From UBA6054 sp964522095 (GTDB lineage Bacteria > Planctomycetota > Phycisphaerae > Phycisphaerales > UBA1924), in contig CAZFSO010000003.1 of NCBI GenBank assembly GCA_964522095.1, positions 9,521 through 73,520 of the forward strand: 64,000 bases of DNA, given 5' to 3'. The notes beneath the pieces are model-generated. The model saw only the letters and a list, made by a program, of their open reading frames with translations, made no database searches and was not told the DNA's origin. A program made the translations under genes and the position numbers. Numbering within the stretch: position 1 is the stretch's first letter; the number at the start of each line of letters is the position of its first letter. Positions 17,032-25,333 of this stretch are shown in pieces.

Positions 17032-18118
17032 GCCCGACCGGTCGCCCACCCGGCTGCCGGGGTGGGCCGCCCGGGCGATGGCCGGCGTCTACGGCGCGGC
17101 GGTCGCCCGTCGGAACCGCCGGTTCGACCGGGGCATCGGCGTCACGCGGCTCGACCGCCCGGTGGTGTCGGTGGGCAACCTCTCGGCGGGGGGCACGGGC
17201 AAGACGCCGATGGTCCGGTGGGCCGTCGAGACGCTGGCCAGCGCCGGGCATTGGCCCGCGGTCGCCATGCGCGGCTACAAGGCCCCGCCGGGCGGGCCGT
17301 CCGACGAGGAACGCGAGCACCGCGAGGCCCTGCCGGGCGTGCCGGTCGTCGCCCGGCCCGACCGGGCGGCGGGCCTGCGGGCGCTGTTCGAAACGCCTGA
17401 TGGAGCGGGGGTGGACTGCGTGGTGCTCGACGACGGCTTCCAGCACCGTCGCCTCGCGCGGGACCTGGACCTCTTGCTGGTGGATGCCTCACGCCCGCCG
17501 GATCGGGACGCGCTGCTGCCCCTGGGCTACCTGCGCGAGCCGATGGGCTCGCTGCGTCGGGCCGGGGGCGTGGTCATCACGCACGCGGAGATGGTTTCCG
17601 AGGACGAACTCCACCGTCTGACCCGTCTCCTCGAAGCCCGCACGCCGCCGGGTACGCCCATCGGGGCCACCGAGCACGCCTGGACCGGCCTGACCGAGCC
17701 GGGCGGGCGGTCGCTTGATACGGGATGGCTGCGCGGTCGGGCGGTGGTGGGGGTGTGCGCCATCGGCAACCCGGAGGGGTTCCTGGCTTCGCTGGACGCG
17801 GCGGGCGCTCGCCAAACGGGCACGCTCGTCCTGCCCGACCACGACCCGTTCGCACCGACCACCCGCCGGCGCTTGGACGAACTCGCCGGCCGGCCCGGGG
17901 TCGAGGCGGTGGTGATGACCCGCAAGGACCTGGCCAAACTCGGCGATTGGGCCGCCGCCCGGATCCGGGCGGCGGGGTCGGGGCGGGGGCCGACCGTGGT
18001 CGTCCCGACCCTGGCGCTGCGGTGGCGGTTCAAGGAAGAGGCGGTGCGGGAGCGGGTGCTGGGGGCGGTCCGGGGAGCCGGGCCGGCCCGGACGGTCAGC
18101 CCTCCCGCCAGCGGATGA
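17018..18118 (+). CDS. lpxK: Tetraacyldisaccharide 4'-kinase
   Basis: A 366-residue inner-membrane kinase that adds the 4'-phosphate to the lipid A precursor. The Walker A motif is SAGGTGKTP (56-64), preceded by VVSVGNL, and the family signature LDDGFQH lies at 137-143. An N-terminal hydrophobic/amphipathic segment fits membrane association. Its presence indicates that this organism makes lipid A, in agreement with hldE at 20.9 kb. GGAGGGC precedes the ATG. The 3' end overlaps the convergent dehydrogenase gene by 23 bp. Confidence 0.94.
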   Translation: MTSGKPDRSPTRLPGWAARAMAGVYGAAVARRNRRFDRGIGVTRLDRPVVSVGNLSAGGTGKTPMVRWAVETLASAGHWPAVAMRGYKAPPGGPSDEEREHREALPGVPVVARPDRAAGLRALFETPDGAGVDCVVLDDGFQHRRLARDLDLLLVDASRPPDRDALLPLGYLREPMGSLRRAGGVVITHAEMVSEDELHRLTRLLEARTPPGTPIGATEHAWTGLTEPGGRSLDTGWLRGRAVVGVCAIGNPEGFLASLDAAGARQTGTLVLPDHDPFAPTTRRRLDELAGRPGVEAVVMTRKDLAKLGDWAAARIRAAGSGRGPTVVVPTLALRWRFKEEAVRERVLGAVRGAGPARTVSPPASG

Positions 18119-19145
18119 CGATCTTGCCCATCTGGGCGCCCTCTTCGAGGCGTCGGTAGGCATCGGCGGCGTCCTCGGGCTGGAACACGCTGTCCACGAC
18201 CGGGCGCAGGGCCCCGGTGCGGAACAGGGCCGTGACCTCGGCGAACTCCTCGTTCGAGCCCATCGTCGAGCCCAGAATCCGCAACTGGTTCCAGAAGATC
18301 CGGGCCAGGTCGGTGGTGGCGTCGGGCCCGCTGGTGCAGCCCGGGGTGACGTAGGCGCCGCCCCGAGCGAGCGACTTGATGGCGTTGAGGTGGGTGGCCT
18401 TGCCGACCGAGTCGACCGCCATGTCGACGCCGCGCTTGCCCGACCACGCCCGGACCTCGCGCGACCAGTCCTGGCCCTCGTCGAGCACGCCGTGGTCGGC
18501 GCCCAGCGAGCGGGCGTCGTCGAGTTTGTGCTGGTGCCGGCTGGTGACGACCACCGGACAGCCCAGGTGCTTGGCGATGGCCAGGGCGCTGGTGGCCACG
18601 CCGCCCCCGATCCCGGTGATCAGCACGGACTGGCCGGGGCGCAGGGCGCCTTTGGTGACCATCATCGAGTACGCGGTCAGGGCGCAGAGGCCGAAGGCGG
18701 CGGCCTGCTCGGCGTCGGCCTCGCCGACCCACGCCAGGTTGGCCGCCGGGGCGGTGAACCGCTCGGCGTGCGCCCCGAAGCGGTGCTCACCGATCAGTTC
18801 GTAGTTCGGGGCCAGGGTGGAACCCGGGGGGTCGTCCGGGCGGGGGCGTTCGGGCACGCGGACCGCGGCGTTGTAGATCACCCGGCGGCCCACCCAGGCG
18901 GGGTCGACGCCCTCGCCGACCGCCTCGACCGTGCCGCAGGCGTCGCAGCCGGAAACGCGGGGATACGCCAGATCCAGCCCGGGAACCCCGCGCCCGACCC
19001 ACAGGTCCATGTGGTTGAAGGCCGAGCAGATGGTCTTCACGACGGCCTCGCCGGGCCCCGGGGGGGCCGGGTCCGGCCAGTCTTGGCGGAGTTCCACGTT
19101 GGGGGAAACCGGCCAACCTTGCTCTTTGACGACGATCGCTCGCAT
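18096..19145 (-). CDS. Zinc-type alcohol dehydrogenase-like (MDR) oxidoreductase
   Basis: A 349-residue medium-chain dehydrogenase/reductase. The catalytic domain has FNHMDLWVGRGVPG and VSGCDACGTVEAVGEGV. The NAD(P)-binding Rossmann motif is LITGIGGGVATSALAIAKHLG (about 172-192). The four-cysteine structural zinc loop is absent. The catalytic zinc ligands look incomplete (Asn-His in FNHMD instead of the usual Cys), so it may be a quinone-reductase-like, zinc-independent member. The substrate is unknown. It stands alone, convergent with lpxK. Confidence 0.85.
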   Translation of the reverse strand: MRAIVVKEQGWPVSPNVELRQDWPDPAPPGPGEAVVKTICSAFNHMDLWVGRGVPGLDLAYPRVSGCDACGTVEAVGEGVDPAWVGRRVIYNAAVRVPERPRPDDPPGSTLAPNYELIGEHRFGAHAERFTAPAANLAWVGEADAEQAAAFGLCALTAYSMMVTKGALRPGQSVLITGIGGGVATSALAIAKHLGCPVVVTSRHQHKLDDARSLGADHGVLDEGQDWSREVRAWSGKRGVDMAVDSVGKATHLNAIKSLARGGAYVTPGCTSGPDATTDLARIFWNQLRILGSTMGSNEEFAEVTALFRTGALRPVVDSVFQPEDAADAYRRLEEGAQMGKIVIRWREG

Positions 19146-19337
19146 GGGGGCAGGGTAGGAGGGGCTGGCCCCGCGGGGACGCTGGACCGGGCCGGGCGGG
19201 CGGCCAATGATCCCGACCCGCGGTACGCGGCCGCCCGGAAGGTCCGGGCCGGCTTGGGACTACCCGGCGCGCAAGCGTCGGTCTGACCGCGGGTTGGCCA
19301 AGTCTCGCGCTCCGCGCAGAGCACCGAAGGAGTCGGC

Positions 19338-19886
19338 ATGGTTCGCATCAGAATGCAGCGTCTGGGTCGTCGTCACCGCCCGTTCTACCGGATCAACGCC
19401 GTCGACGTGCGCACGCGGCGCAACGGCAAGGTGCTCGAGAACCTCGGGCATTACAACCCGATGGAGACGGACGCCTCCAAGCAGACGGTGCTGAAGACCG
19501 ACCGCATCCGCGAGTGGATGCAGCGCGGCGCGCAGCCCTCGGAGACGGTGATGGACATGCTCGGCAACGCCGGGCTGCTCGAGGGCGACGTGAAGGCCCA
19601 GTGGGAGAAGGACCGCGAGGTCGCGCGTCAGCGCGGCGCGTGCCGTGCGGCGGTCAAGCGTGCCGAGGCCGCGGCCAAGGCGATCGAGGGCGTGGACAGC
19701 GCGACCCCCGAGCAGGTCAACGCGGCCAAGAAGGCCGTGAACATGGCCAGGCTGGCGGTCGCCCCGGCGAAGGTCGACGACGCCGAGCGGGCAGCCGCCG
19801 AGGCCGAGTCGGCCCTCAAGGCGGCCCAGGACGCCAAGCCCGCGCCCGCGGAAGAGCCCGCGGCCGAGGCCCCCGCCGCCGAGTGA
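19338..19886 (+). CDS. rpsP: Ribosomal protein S16 with long C-terminal extension
   Basis: Small-subunit protein S16. The first about 85 residues are canonical (MVRIRMQRLGRRHRPFYRIN, ENLGHYNPM, DRIREWMQRGAQPSETV). Residues from about 95 to 182 form an extra Ala/Glu/Lys-rich tail, probably one long helix, ending PAPAEEPAAEAPAAE. Standard S16 is only 80-90 residues, so the protein is doubled in length. GGAG precedes the ATG. rplS follows after 71 bp; rimM and trmD, which lie between these genes in many bacteria, are absent here. Confidence 0.95.
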   Translation: MVRIRMQRLGRRHRPFYRINAVDVRTRRNGKVLENLGHYNPMETDASKQTVLKTDRIREWMQRGAQPSETVMDMLGNAGLLEGDVKAQWEKDREVARQRGACRAAVKRAEAAAKAIEGVDSATPEQVNAAKKAVNMARLAVAPAKVDDAERAAAEAESALKAAQDAKPAPAEEPAAEAPAAE

Positions 19887-19957
19887 TCCCGCACGCCGTT
19901 CACCAAGCACATCACGCCCCGCCCGGCGACGGTTGACGGGGTTTCAAGGAGTCCGAC

Positions 19958-20350
19958 ATGGGCCACCAGCAGATTCTCGAGTCGGTCAACGCCGACGCGA
20001 TCAAGACCGACCTCCCCCGCATGGACATCGGCGACACGATCAACGTGCACGCCCGCATCGTCGAGGGTGAGAAAGAGCGCATCCAGATCTTCCAGGGCAC
20101 GCTGATCTCGCGCAAGGGCCGCGGCATCGGCGAGATGCTCACCGTCCGCCGCGTGGTCGACGACATCGGCATCGAGCGGACCTGGCCGATCAACTCGCCG
20201 TTCGTCTCGAAGTTCGAGGTCGTCCGCCGCGGCGACGCCCGCCGGGCCAAGCTCTACTTCCTCCGCGACCGCGTGGGCAAGAGCCGCCGCCTCCGCGACC
20301 GCCGCCGCGGGCTCAAGCACGTCGCCGGCGAGAAGCTCGGCGGCCGCTGA
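19958..20350 (+). CDS. rplS: Ribosomal protein L19
   Basis: A 130-residue large-subunit protein lying at the subunit interface. Recognised by MDIGDTINVHARIVEGEKERIQIFQG, the stretch TVRRVVDDIGIERTWPINSP and the basic end DRVGKSRRLRDRRRG. AAGGAG precedes the ATG. It is the second gene of a two-gene rpsP-rplS unit that ends with a strong intrinsic terminator at 20371-20396. Confidence 0.97.
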   Translation: MGHQQILESVNADAIKTDLPRMDIGDTINVHARIVEGEKERIQIFQGTLISRKGRGIGEMLTVRRVVDDIGIERTWPINSPFVSKFEVVRRGDARRAKLYFLRDRVGKSRRLRDRRRGLKHVAGEKLGGR

Positions 20351-20370
20351 ACGCGCCGTTCAAACGAACA

Positions 20371-20396
20371 AGGCCCGCTCCCTGAGCGGGCTTTTT
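20371..20396 (+). terminator. Intrinsic terminator of rpsP-rplS
   Basis: An 8-bp stem GCCCGCTC/GAGCGGGC with a 3-nt loop and five T residues, 20 bp after the rplS stop. Its opposite strand may also help to end the convergent gene at 20417. Confidence 0.92.
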
Positions 20397-20416
20397 CGTG
20401 CGCGACCTGCGCCGCG

Positions 20417-20860
20417 TCAGGCGGCCATGTTCCGCTGTTCGACGCCACCGTCCGTGGCCGTGCGCCAGTCGGCGGACGACGGGGCCCGCAGGGTGTTCGG
20501 AACGCCGGAGCGGTCCTGCAGCGGACGCACGTCGCAGAGCCACACGACCGTCGCGAAACGCGAGTCCAGACGGCCTGTCCAGGCCGAGCCGTCCCCGACC
20601 GTGCGCGGGCCGTAACTCTCGCGGAGCAGGCGCAGGTCGTGGGCGGTCAGGCTCTCGAAACTGTCGACCCGCGCCACGCGGGCCCCGGCGCAGATCTGCC
20701 CCGCGTCCACGTAGACCAGATCGCCCTCGGCGGCCGACGCCGCGGCGTGCGGCCCGGCGGCGGACAGGAACACCAGGGCCGTCCGCTGCCCGGCGACGAT
20801 CGCGGGCAGGTCGGCGGGGTTGATGGTCGTGGCGTGCGTGGTGCGGGCTGGCTTGAACAT
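20417..20860 (-). CDS. Hypothetical protein, possibly ASCH/PUA-like
   Basis: A 147-residue soluble protein. The middle reads EGDLVYVDAGQICAGARVARVDSF, then SLTAHDLRLL and FATVVWLCDVRPL. The order (Gly-Asp turn, beta strands, Leu-rich helix, closing strand) resembles ASCH/PUA-fold RNA-binding domains, but the match is by eye and weak. The C-terminal 35 residues look disordered. It lies between the rplS terminator and hldE on the minus strand, 27 bp downstream of hldE, so it may be read from the hldE transcript. Confidence 0.55.
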   Translation of the reverse strand: MFKPARTTHATTINPADLPAIVAGQRTALVFLSAAGPHAAASAAEGDLVYVDAGQICAGARVARVDSFESLTAHDLRLLRESYGPRTVGDGSAWTGRLDSRFATVVWLCDVRPLQDRSGVPNTLRAPSSADWRTATDGGVEQRNMAA

Positions 20861-20887
20861 GCCCCTGCTATCGGACGCCGACCGGGA

Positions 20888-22444
20888 TCACTTGCGTTCA
20901 ACCCCCGGCGACTTCGCGCCAGCCGCGCCCGCGCCGGCGATTGAGGCGGACGCCCCCGCGCCGTTCTGGCGCATCTTGCGGATGGTGTTGGTCGTGCTGA
21001 GGCCCTCGATCAGGGGGATCAACTCGACGCGGCCTCCGGCGCGCTTGACGAGGTCCGCCCCGACCACGGTCTCTGGGGTGTAGTCGCCGCCCTTGACCAG
21101 CACGTCGGGCAGGATTGCCTCGATCAGGCGGATGGGGGTTTCCTCGGAGAACAGCACGACGGCGTCGACGCAGCCGAGCGCCCCGACGACCCGGGCGCGG
21201 TGCTCCTGGTCGTTGACGGGCCGCCCCTCGCCCTTGAGCCCGCGCACGGAGTGGTCGTCGTTGAGCGCGACGACGAGCACGTCGCCGAGTTCGGCGGCGC
21301 GTTCCAGGAGCGAGATGTGCCCCGCGTGGATCACGTCGAAGCAGCCGTTTGTGAAGACCACGCGCCGCCCGGCCTTCCGCGCCGCGTTGACCTGCACCTT
21401 CAGTTCGTCGAGGGTGCGCAGTTTGCCCGAGCGCTCCGAGTGGCGCAGGAGCAACTCGTGGTGGATCTTCTCCAGGGGGATCGGCGCGACCCCGAAGACC
21501 TCGACCTCAAGCCCGGCGGCGGCGTTTGCGAACCGGACCGAGTCCGCCCAGCCGATGCGGTTGGCGCGGGCTGCGGCCAGCCCGGCGACCATCATGTCGC
21601 CCGCGCCGGTCACGTCGTAGACCTCGCGCGCCACGGTCGGGACGGGCACCGGCGCGTCCTCGCCGCGGACCTGGAGCAGTGCGCCCTGCTTGTCGAGCGT
21701 GACGACGACCGCCTCGAGTTCCAGGTCGTCGAGCAGGCTCTGGGCCAGGCGGGCGTTGTGCTCGGGCGCGCCCTGGTCGTCGGTCGGCAGTCGCGTGGCC
21801 CTTTCGGCCTCGGTGCGGTTCGGCGTGATGGCCGTCGCGCCGCGGTACTTGCCGTAGTCCTCAAGGCCCGCCGGGTCGACGAACACGGGCTTGCCGGCCG
21901 CGCGGCAGCGCCCGATGATCTCCTGGCACAGGGCCGGCGTGCAGACGCCCTTGTTGTAGTCCTCGATGCACACCACGTCGACGCGGGGCAGCGCCTGCTC
22001 GAAGGCCTCGACGAGGCGCTCGACGATGGCCGGGGCGATCGGCTCGCGCGACTCGAAGTCGACGCGGAACATCTTCTGCGCGTGCCGCCCCTGGGCCAGG
22101 CCGATCAGGTTGCGCTTGACGGTGGTGGGGCGGGTGTGGTCGGTGATGATCCCCCCGGCGTCGACGCCCTGCTGGAGCAGGGCGGTGCGCAGCAGCACGG
22201 CGTCCTGGTCCGCGCCGACGACGCCCAGCGCCGTCACCCGCCCGTGCATGGCGATGAAGTTCAGGCACAGGTTGGCCGCCCCGCCCGGCCGGTCCTCGCG
22301 CCGCGTGACCCGAAGGACAGGCACCGGCGCGTCGGGCGAGAGCCGGTCCGCGGACCCGAAGAGCAACTGGTCGAGCATGAAGTCGCCGACCACCAGGGCG
22401 CGGAACGGCTTCCAGTCGGCGAGCGCGGCGAGCAGTGGGTCCAT
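20888..22444 (-). CDS. hldE: Bifunctional heptose 7-phosphate kinase / heptose 1-phosphate adenylyltransferase
   Basis: A 518-residue two-domain enzyme of ADP-heptose synthesis for the LPS core. The N-terminal PfkB kinase domain (about 1-330) has GGAANLCLN, DYNKGV and the catalytic VTGAGDMMVAG. The C-terminal nucleotidyltransferase domain (about 360-490) has FTNGCFDVIHAGH, whose HxGH supplies the catalytic histidines, and LNDDHSVRGLKG. A short Ala-rich tail follows. The usual HldE length is about 475. With lpxK it indicates a Gram-negative envelope with heptose-containing glycolipid. Confidence 0.94.
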   Translation of the reverse strand: MDPLLAALADWKPFRALVVGDFMLDQLLFGSADRLSPDAPVPVLRVTRREDRPGGAANLCLNFIAMHGRVTALGVVGADQDAVLLRTALLQQGVDAGGIITDHTRPTTVKRNLIGLAQGRHAQKMFRVDFESREPIAPAIVERLVEAFEQALPRVDVVCIEDYNKGVCTPALCQEIIGRCRAAGKPVFVDPAGLEDYGKYRGATAITPNRTEAERATRLPTDDQGAPEHNARLAQSLLDDLELEAVVVTLDKQGALLQVRGEDAPVPVPTVAREVYDVTGAGDMMVAGLAAARANRIGWADSVRFANAAAGLEVEVFGVAPIPLEKIHHELLLRHSERSGKLRTLDELKVQVNAARKAGRRVVFTNGCFDVIHAGHISLLERAAELGDVLVVALNDDHSVRGLKGEGRPVNDQEHRARVVGALGCVDAVVLFSEETPIRLIEAILPDVLVKGGDYTPETVVGADLVKRAGGRVELIPLIEGLSTTNTIRKMRQNGAGASASIAGAGAAGAKSPGVERK

Positions 22445-22539
22445 GGGGTCTCCTGGGAGGACAAGGATACGCCCGCACGCGCCGCGTCCGACCCGGAACC
22501 GGGCCCCGCCAAGGGGCCGGGCTCCGGGTGCGGCGCAGC

Positions 22540-22567
22540 AAAAACGCCGCCGAGAACCCGGCGGCGA
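22540..22567 (-). terminator. Intrinsic terminator of PEP-CTERM gene 2
   Basis: A 7-bp CGCCGCC/GGCGGCG stem with an 8-nt loop, followed by five T residues on the minus strand, 37 bp after the gene's stop. Confidence 0.8.
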
Positions 22568-22603
22568 GAGGCGGCGTCGGCCAGCGGCCGGCCGCGCCTT
22601 GGA

Positions 22604-23245
22604 TCAGCCCCTGCGACGGCGGCGGCCCAGGCCGACGCCGGCCAGGGCGAGCACGCCCGCGGCGCTCGGCGTGGGCACGAGCGTGCCGTTCACGCGGAAC
22701 ACCGCGCGCTGCGAGTCGGTGCCGGGGACCCCGTACGCCGGTTCCCAGCCCCCGCCGTTGATCTGCATGGCGTAGAGGCCGAAGTCGTCGACCACGTTGA
22801 ACGCCCAGCCGCCCAGGGCGTCGGTCTGGTCGGTGCGGAGGGTCAGCCAGTACGAGGCGCCCTCCTCGAGGACCACGCTGCCGGAGAACGAGGCGGTCAT
22901 CGGGGGCGCCCAGACGAACGGCTCGGTGACGCCGCTGGCGCTGGTCGATTCGAGCACCGCGCCGGGCACGCCGCCCGCGTCCGTGCACAGGTCCATGTGC
23001 ACCAGGTCGGGGCCCCAGTTCATGATGACGGCCAGGTCGACCGAATCGAAGTAGTAGTCCCCACCGGTCACCGTGAAGTGGACCGCCGTCTCGTAGACGG
23101 CCCCGCCCAGGGGCCCGCCGTAGGCGATGGTCCACCCGGTGTCCAGCGAGTAGGTGTCGCCCTCGCCGAAGTTGCTGTAAAGCACGTCGGCGGAGGCGTG
23201 GGCGGCCAGGGCCGCCACGACGGTCGTCAGGGTCAACGCGTTCAT
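22604..23245 (-). CDS. PEP-CTERM-like exported protein 2
   Basis: A 213-residue exported protein. A signal peptide (MNALTLTTVVAALAAHASA) is followed by a beta-rich body with GDTYSLDTGWTIAYGG and EEGASYWLTLRTD. This pattern is seen in choice-of-anchor-type surface proteins that end in variable sorting tails. The C-terminus is VPTPSAAGVLALAGVGLG plus an Arg cluster, so it is a second likely exosortase substrate. The ATG at 23245 is chosen for the signal peptide. A strong sigma-70-like promoter (TTGACA, 18 bp, TATGCT) precedes it and a terminator follows, so it is monocistronic. Confidence 0.82.
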   Translation of the reverse strand: MNALTLTTVVAALAAHASADVLYSNFGEGDTYSLDTGWTIAYGGPLGGAVYETAVHFTVTGGDYYFDSVDLAVIMNWGPDLVHMDLCTDAGGVPGAVLESTSASGVTEPFVWAPPMTASFSGSVVLEEGASYWLTLRTDQTDALGGWAFNVVDDFGLYAMQINGGGWEPAYGVPGTDSQRAVFRVNGTLVPTPSAAGVLALAGVGLGRRRRRG

Positions 23246-23303
23246 CTCGTTCTCTCCTTCAATGACGGTTGCGCCCATGGGCCAAGATCCCAGGGGCGGG
23301 CCC

Positions 23304-23333
23304 AGCATACCGGAGGGGCGTTTGTCCTGTCAA
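23304..23333 (-). promoter_or_regulatory. Sigma-70-type promoter of PEP-CTERM gene 2
   Basis: Minus strand: TTGACA (23328-23333), 18-bp spacer, TATGCT (23304-23309). The implied leader is about 52 nt. The hexamers closely resemble those before PEP-CTERM gene 3 (42843-42870). Confidence 0.7.
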
Positions 23334-23369
23334 ATGTTTTTGCAAATCTCCGGAACGAGGGCGTCGGTG

Positions 23370-23378
23370 TGATAGGAT
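23370..23378 (+). promoter_or_regulatory. Candidate extended -10 for the gene at 23413
   Basis: TGATAGGAT fits an extended -10 (TGn plus TAGGAT), about 35 bp before the ATG. No good -35 is seen. Confidence 0.3.
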
Positions 23379-23412
23379 CTCCGTTGGTGCGGGCGGCACA
23401 GGGAAACGGCGT

Positions 23413-24660
23413 ATGATCCGCGCGATGGGCGACATGGACGCAGCGTCCGAACAGACGTCGTTTGAAACGCAGGCCGCGGCCGTCATGAGCGAGTTGCGCG
23501 GGGCGTTCCTCGGGCTGGTCGAGGCGTTGCCCGGGGGCGCGGACCGGGCCGTCGACCTGGAGAAGGCCCTGGGCGTCAGCAAGACGCTCGGATGGCAGAT
23601 CCACCGCCTCGCGACGAGTTCGGACCCGGTCCGGGAGGCGGCCCAGGTCCCGGGGGCGGGCGCGGTGCGTCAGGTGCTCCGGGCGGCCCGAGCCGCGGGG
23701 GTGGGGGAAGACCGGCTCGAACGCGTCGATCGCGCGATGGAACGCTTCGAGTCGCTCGTCGACCAGCACGCCGGCGACCGCGGCGTGTTCGTCGCGATGG
23801 TCGGCGGGATGGCCGGCGCGGATTCCCGGGCCATCGACCTGCGGACCCGGCGCCAGGCCTTCCGGCTCAACAGCCAGGTGTGGGGCGTGCAGATCAAGAC
23901 CTTCGTGACCTGCGCCATCTTCCAGCCGGGCCGTGAGGCGTCGCTCCACGACATGGTCGTGCTGCGGGGGTTGCGCGACGCGCGGCGGCTGCGGTCCGGG
24001 GTGCCGCTCCAGGTGTCCGGCTACCGGCTGACGGACGGTTCGCAGCGCCCGACCGAGCCGACGGCGCTGAAGGCCGGCGAGCCGCTTGAGGCCGGGAGCG
24101 ACCCCCGCCTGCTCGGCGAGTTCTGCTCGCGCCCCCTGCCCGAACTGGAGACGTGCGTTCAGGACGGGGTCGTGAGCACCTTCCTGCGCGCCTCGCCGTT
24201 GGGCAACACCGGCGCGAGGACGATCTACCTGGCCGACCTGCGGCGCGACCTCGCCTGGCGCGGCGACGGGGGCGGGACCAACACGCACATCCGCTCGGCC
24301 ACGGTGCTCAAGCCCACCGAGGTCGTCGTGGTCGATTCGCTGATCCCGCGCGGCATGTTCGGGCCGCTGCGCCCGGTGGCCACGGTGTTCGGATCGCTGA
24401 ACCGGCTCGGCGAGACCGACCCGCAGGCCTTCCACCCGGACGAGACCCTCCCCGTCGAGGCCCGGGTGTACACCGGGTCCGGGCTGGAAGCGCTCGCGAC
24501 GCCGGCCGTCCCGCGGTACCGGGAGATGGTCGCGTCCGTGCTTGAGCGGGTGGGCTGGTCGACCGAAGACTTCGACCTGTACCGGTGCGTGGTGGACTAC
24601 CCCGTGCTCGGGTCGACCATCCAACTGCGCTTCGAGTTGCCCGCGACCGGCGGCTGGTGA
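23413..24660 (+). CDS. Conserved hypothetical protein with HTH-like N-terminus
   Basis: A 415-residue soluble protein whose exact family I cannot name. Residues about 10-80 (LVEALPGGADRAVDLEKALGVSKTLGWQIHRLA) look like a helix-turn-helix, with VDLEKALGVSKTLGWQIH as the recognition region. The rest is a mixed alpha/beta body with LDADD-like acidic turns and NTHIRSATVLKPTEVVVVDSL. It may be a regulator with a large C-terminal effector domain. The ATG at 23413 follows the candidate promoter; MGDMDAAS at 23425 is an alternative start. It is convergent with the peroxiredoxin gene, six bases apart. Confidence 0.65.
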   Translation: MIRAMGDMDAASEQTSFETQAAAVMSELRGAFLGLVEALPGGADRAVDLEKALGVSKTLGWQIHRLATSSDPVREAAQVPGAGAVRQVLRAARAAGVGEDRLERVDRAMERFESLVDQHAGDRGVFVAMVGGMAGADSRAIDLRTRRQAFRLNSQVWGVQIKTFVTCAIFQPGREASLHDMVVLRGLRDARRLRSGVPLQVSGYRLTDGSQRPTEPTALKAGEPLEAGSDPRLLGEFCSRPLPELETCVQDGVVSTFLRASPLGNTGARTIYLADLRRDLAWRGDGGGTNTHIRSATVLKPTEVVVVDSLIPRGMFGPLRPVATVFGSLNRLGETDPQAFHPDETLPVEARVYTGSGLEALATPAVPRYREMVASVLERVGWSTEDFDLYRCVVDYPVLGSTIQLRFELPATGGW

Positions 24661-24666
24661 GGCGGC

Positions 24667-25185
24667 TCAGCCCCCGCCCGCGATCGGCTTCCAGCCTTCG
24701 GCTTGGACGGCTTCGAGCACCGCGCCCGCGTGGTCCGGCACGCGGACCTTGTCCCAGCGCCGGAGCACCGTGCGGTCGGGCCCGACGAGGTAGGTCGTGC
24801 GCAGCAGGCCCATGTAGGTGCGGCCGTACATCGACTTCTCGGCCCACACGCCGTACTTCGGGGCGACCTTGGGGTCGGGCTTGCCGTCCTTGCCGACGCG
24901 GTCGTCGGCCAGCAGGCGGAGATGCAGGCCGGCGTCCTCGGCGAACTTGCGCTTGCTCTTCGTGCCGAGGATGGACACCCCGACGACCTCCGCCCCGGCC
25001 TTGCGGAACGCCGGCGCAAGGGCGGAGAACTCCTGGGCCTCCCGGGTGCAGCCGGTCGTGCAGTCCTTGGGATAGAAGAACAGGACGATCCCGCGGCCCG
25101 ACCGCTCGGAGAGCGTGAACGGGCGGTCGTCCTGGTCGGGCAGCGTGAAGTCCGGGGCCTTGCGGCCGGGTTCGATCGGGGGCAC
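24667..25185 (-). CDS. bcp: Peroxiredoxin, BCP type
   Basis: A 172-residue thiol peroxidase of the bacterioferritin-comigratory-protein family, which reduces H2O2 and organic peroxides. The active site is FYPKDCTTGCTREAQEF; by alignment with the usual PxxxTPGCT motif Cys46 is the peroxidatic cysteine. The resolving cysteine normally five residues on (EAC) is replaced by Gln. An unusual extra Cys42 lies just before the motif, so the enzyme is either 1-Cys or resolves differently. A tRNA-Leu and a Fur-family gene lie upstream on the same strand. Confidence 0.9.
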   Translation of the reverse strand: MPPIEPGRKAPDFTLPDQDDRPFTLSERSGRGIVLFFYPKDCTTGCTREAQEFSALAPAFRKAGAEVVGVSILGTKSKRKFAEDAGLHLRLLADDRVGKDGKPDPKVAPKYGVWAEKSMYGRTYMGLLRTTYLVGPDRTVLRRWDKVRVPDHAGAVLEAVQAEGWKPIAGGG

Positions 25186-25235
25186 GGCGTGCTCCGGTTC
25201 GGTGTGCGGGGGGAGAGGAACAGGGGGAAGAGAAG

Positions 25236-25320
25236 TAGGCCTGGAGGGACTCGAACCCTCACTCCCGTTTCCGGGACGCGGCTTTTAAGGCCGCTGCGTC
25301 TGCCATTCCGCCACAGGCCC
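25236..25320 (-). tRNA. tRNA-Leu (anticodon TAA)
   Basis: An 85-nt class II tRNA on the minus strand. The acceptor pairs GGGCCTG with CAGGCCT, the anticodon loop is CTTAAAA on a GCGGC/GCCGC stem, a long variable arm (CGTCCCGGAAACGGGAG region) is present and the T arm has GGTTCGAGTCC. The anticodon TAA reads UUA. The first acceptor pair is G-U. CCA is not encoded. Confidence 0.95.
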
Positions 25321-25333
25321 GGCGTCTCGGGTG

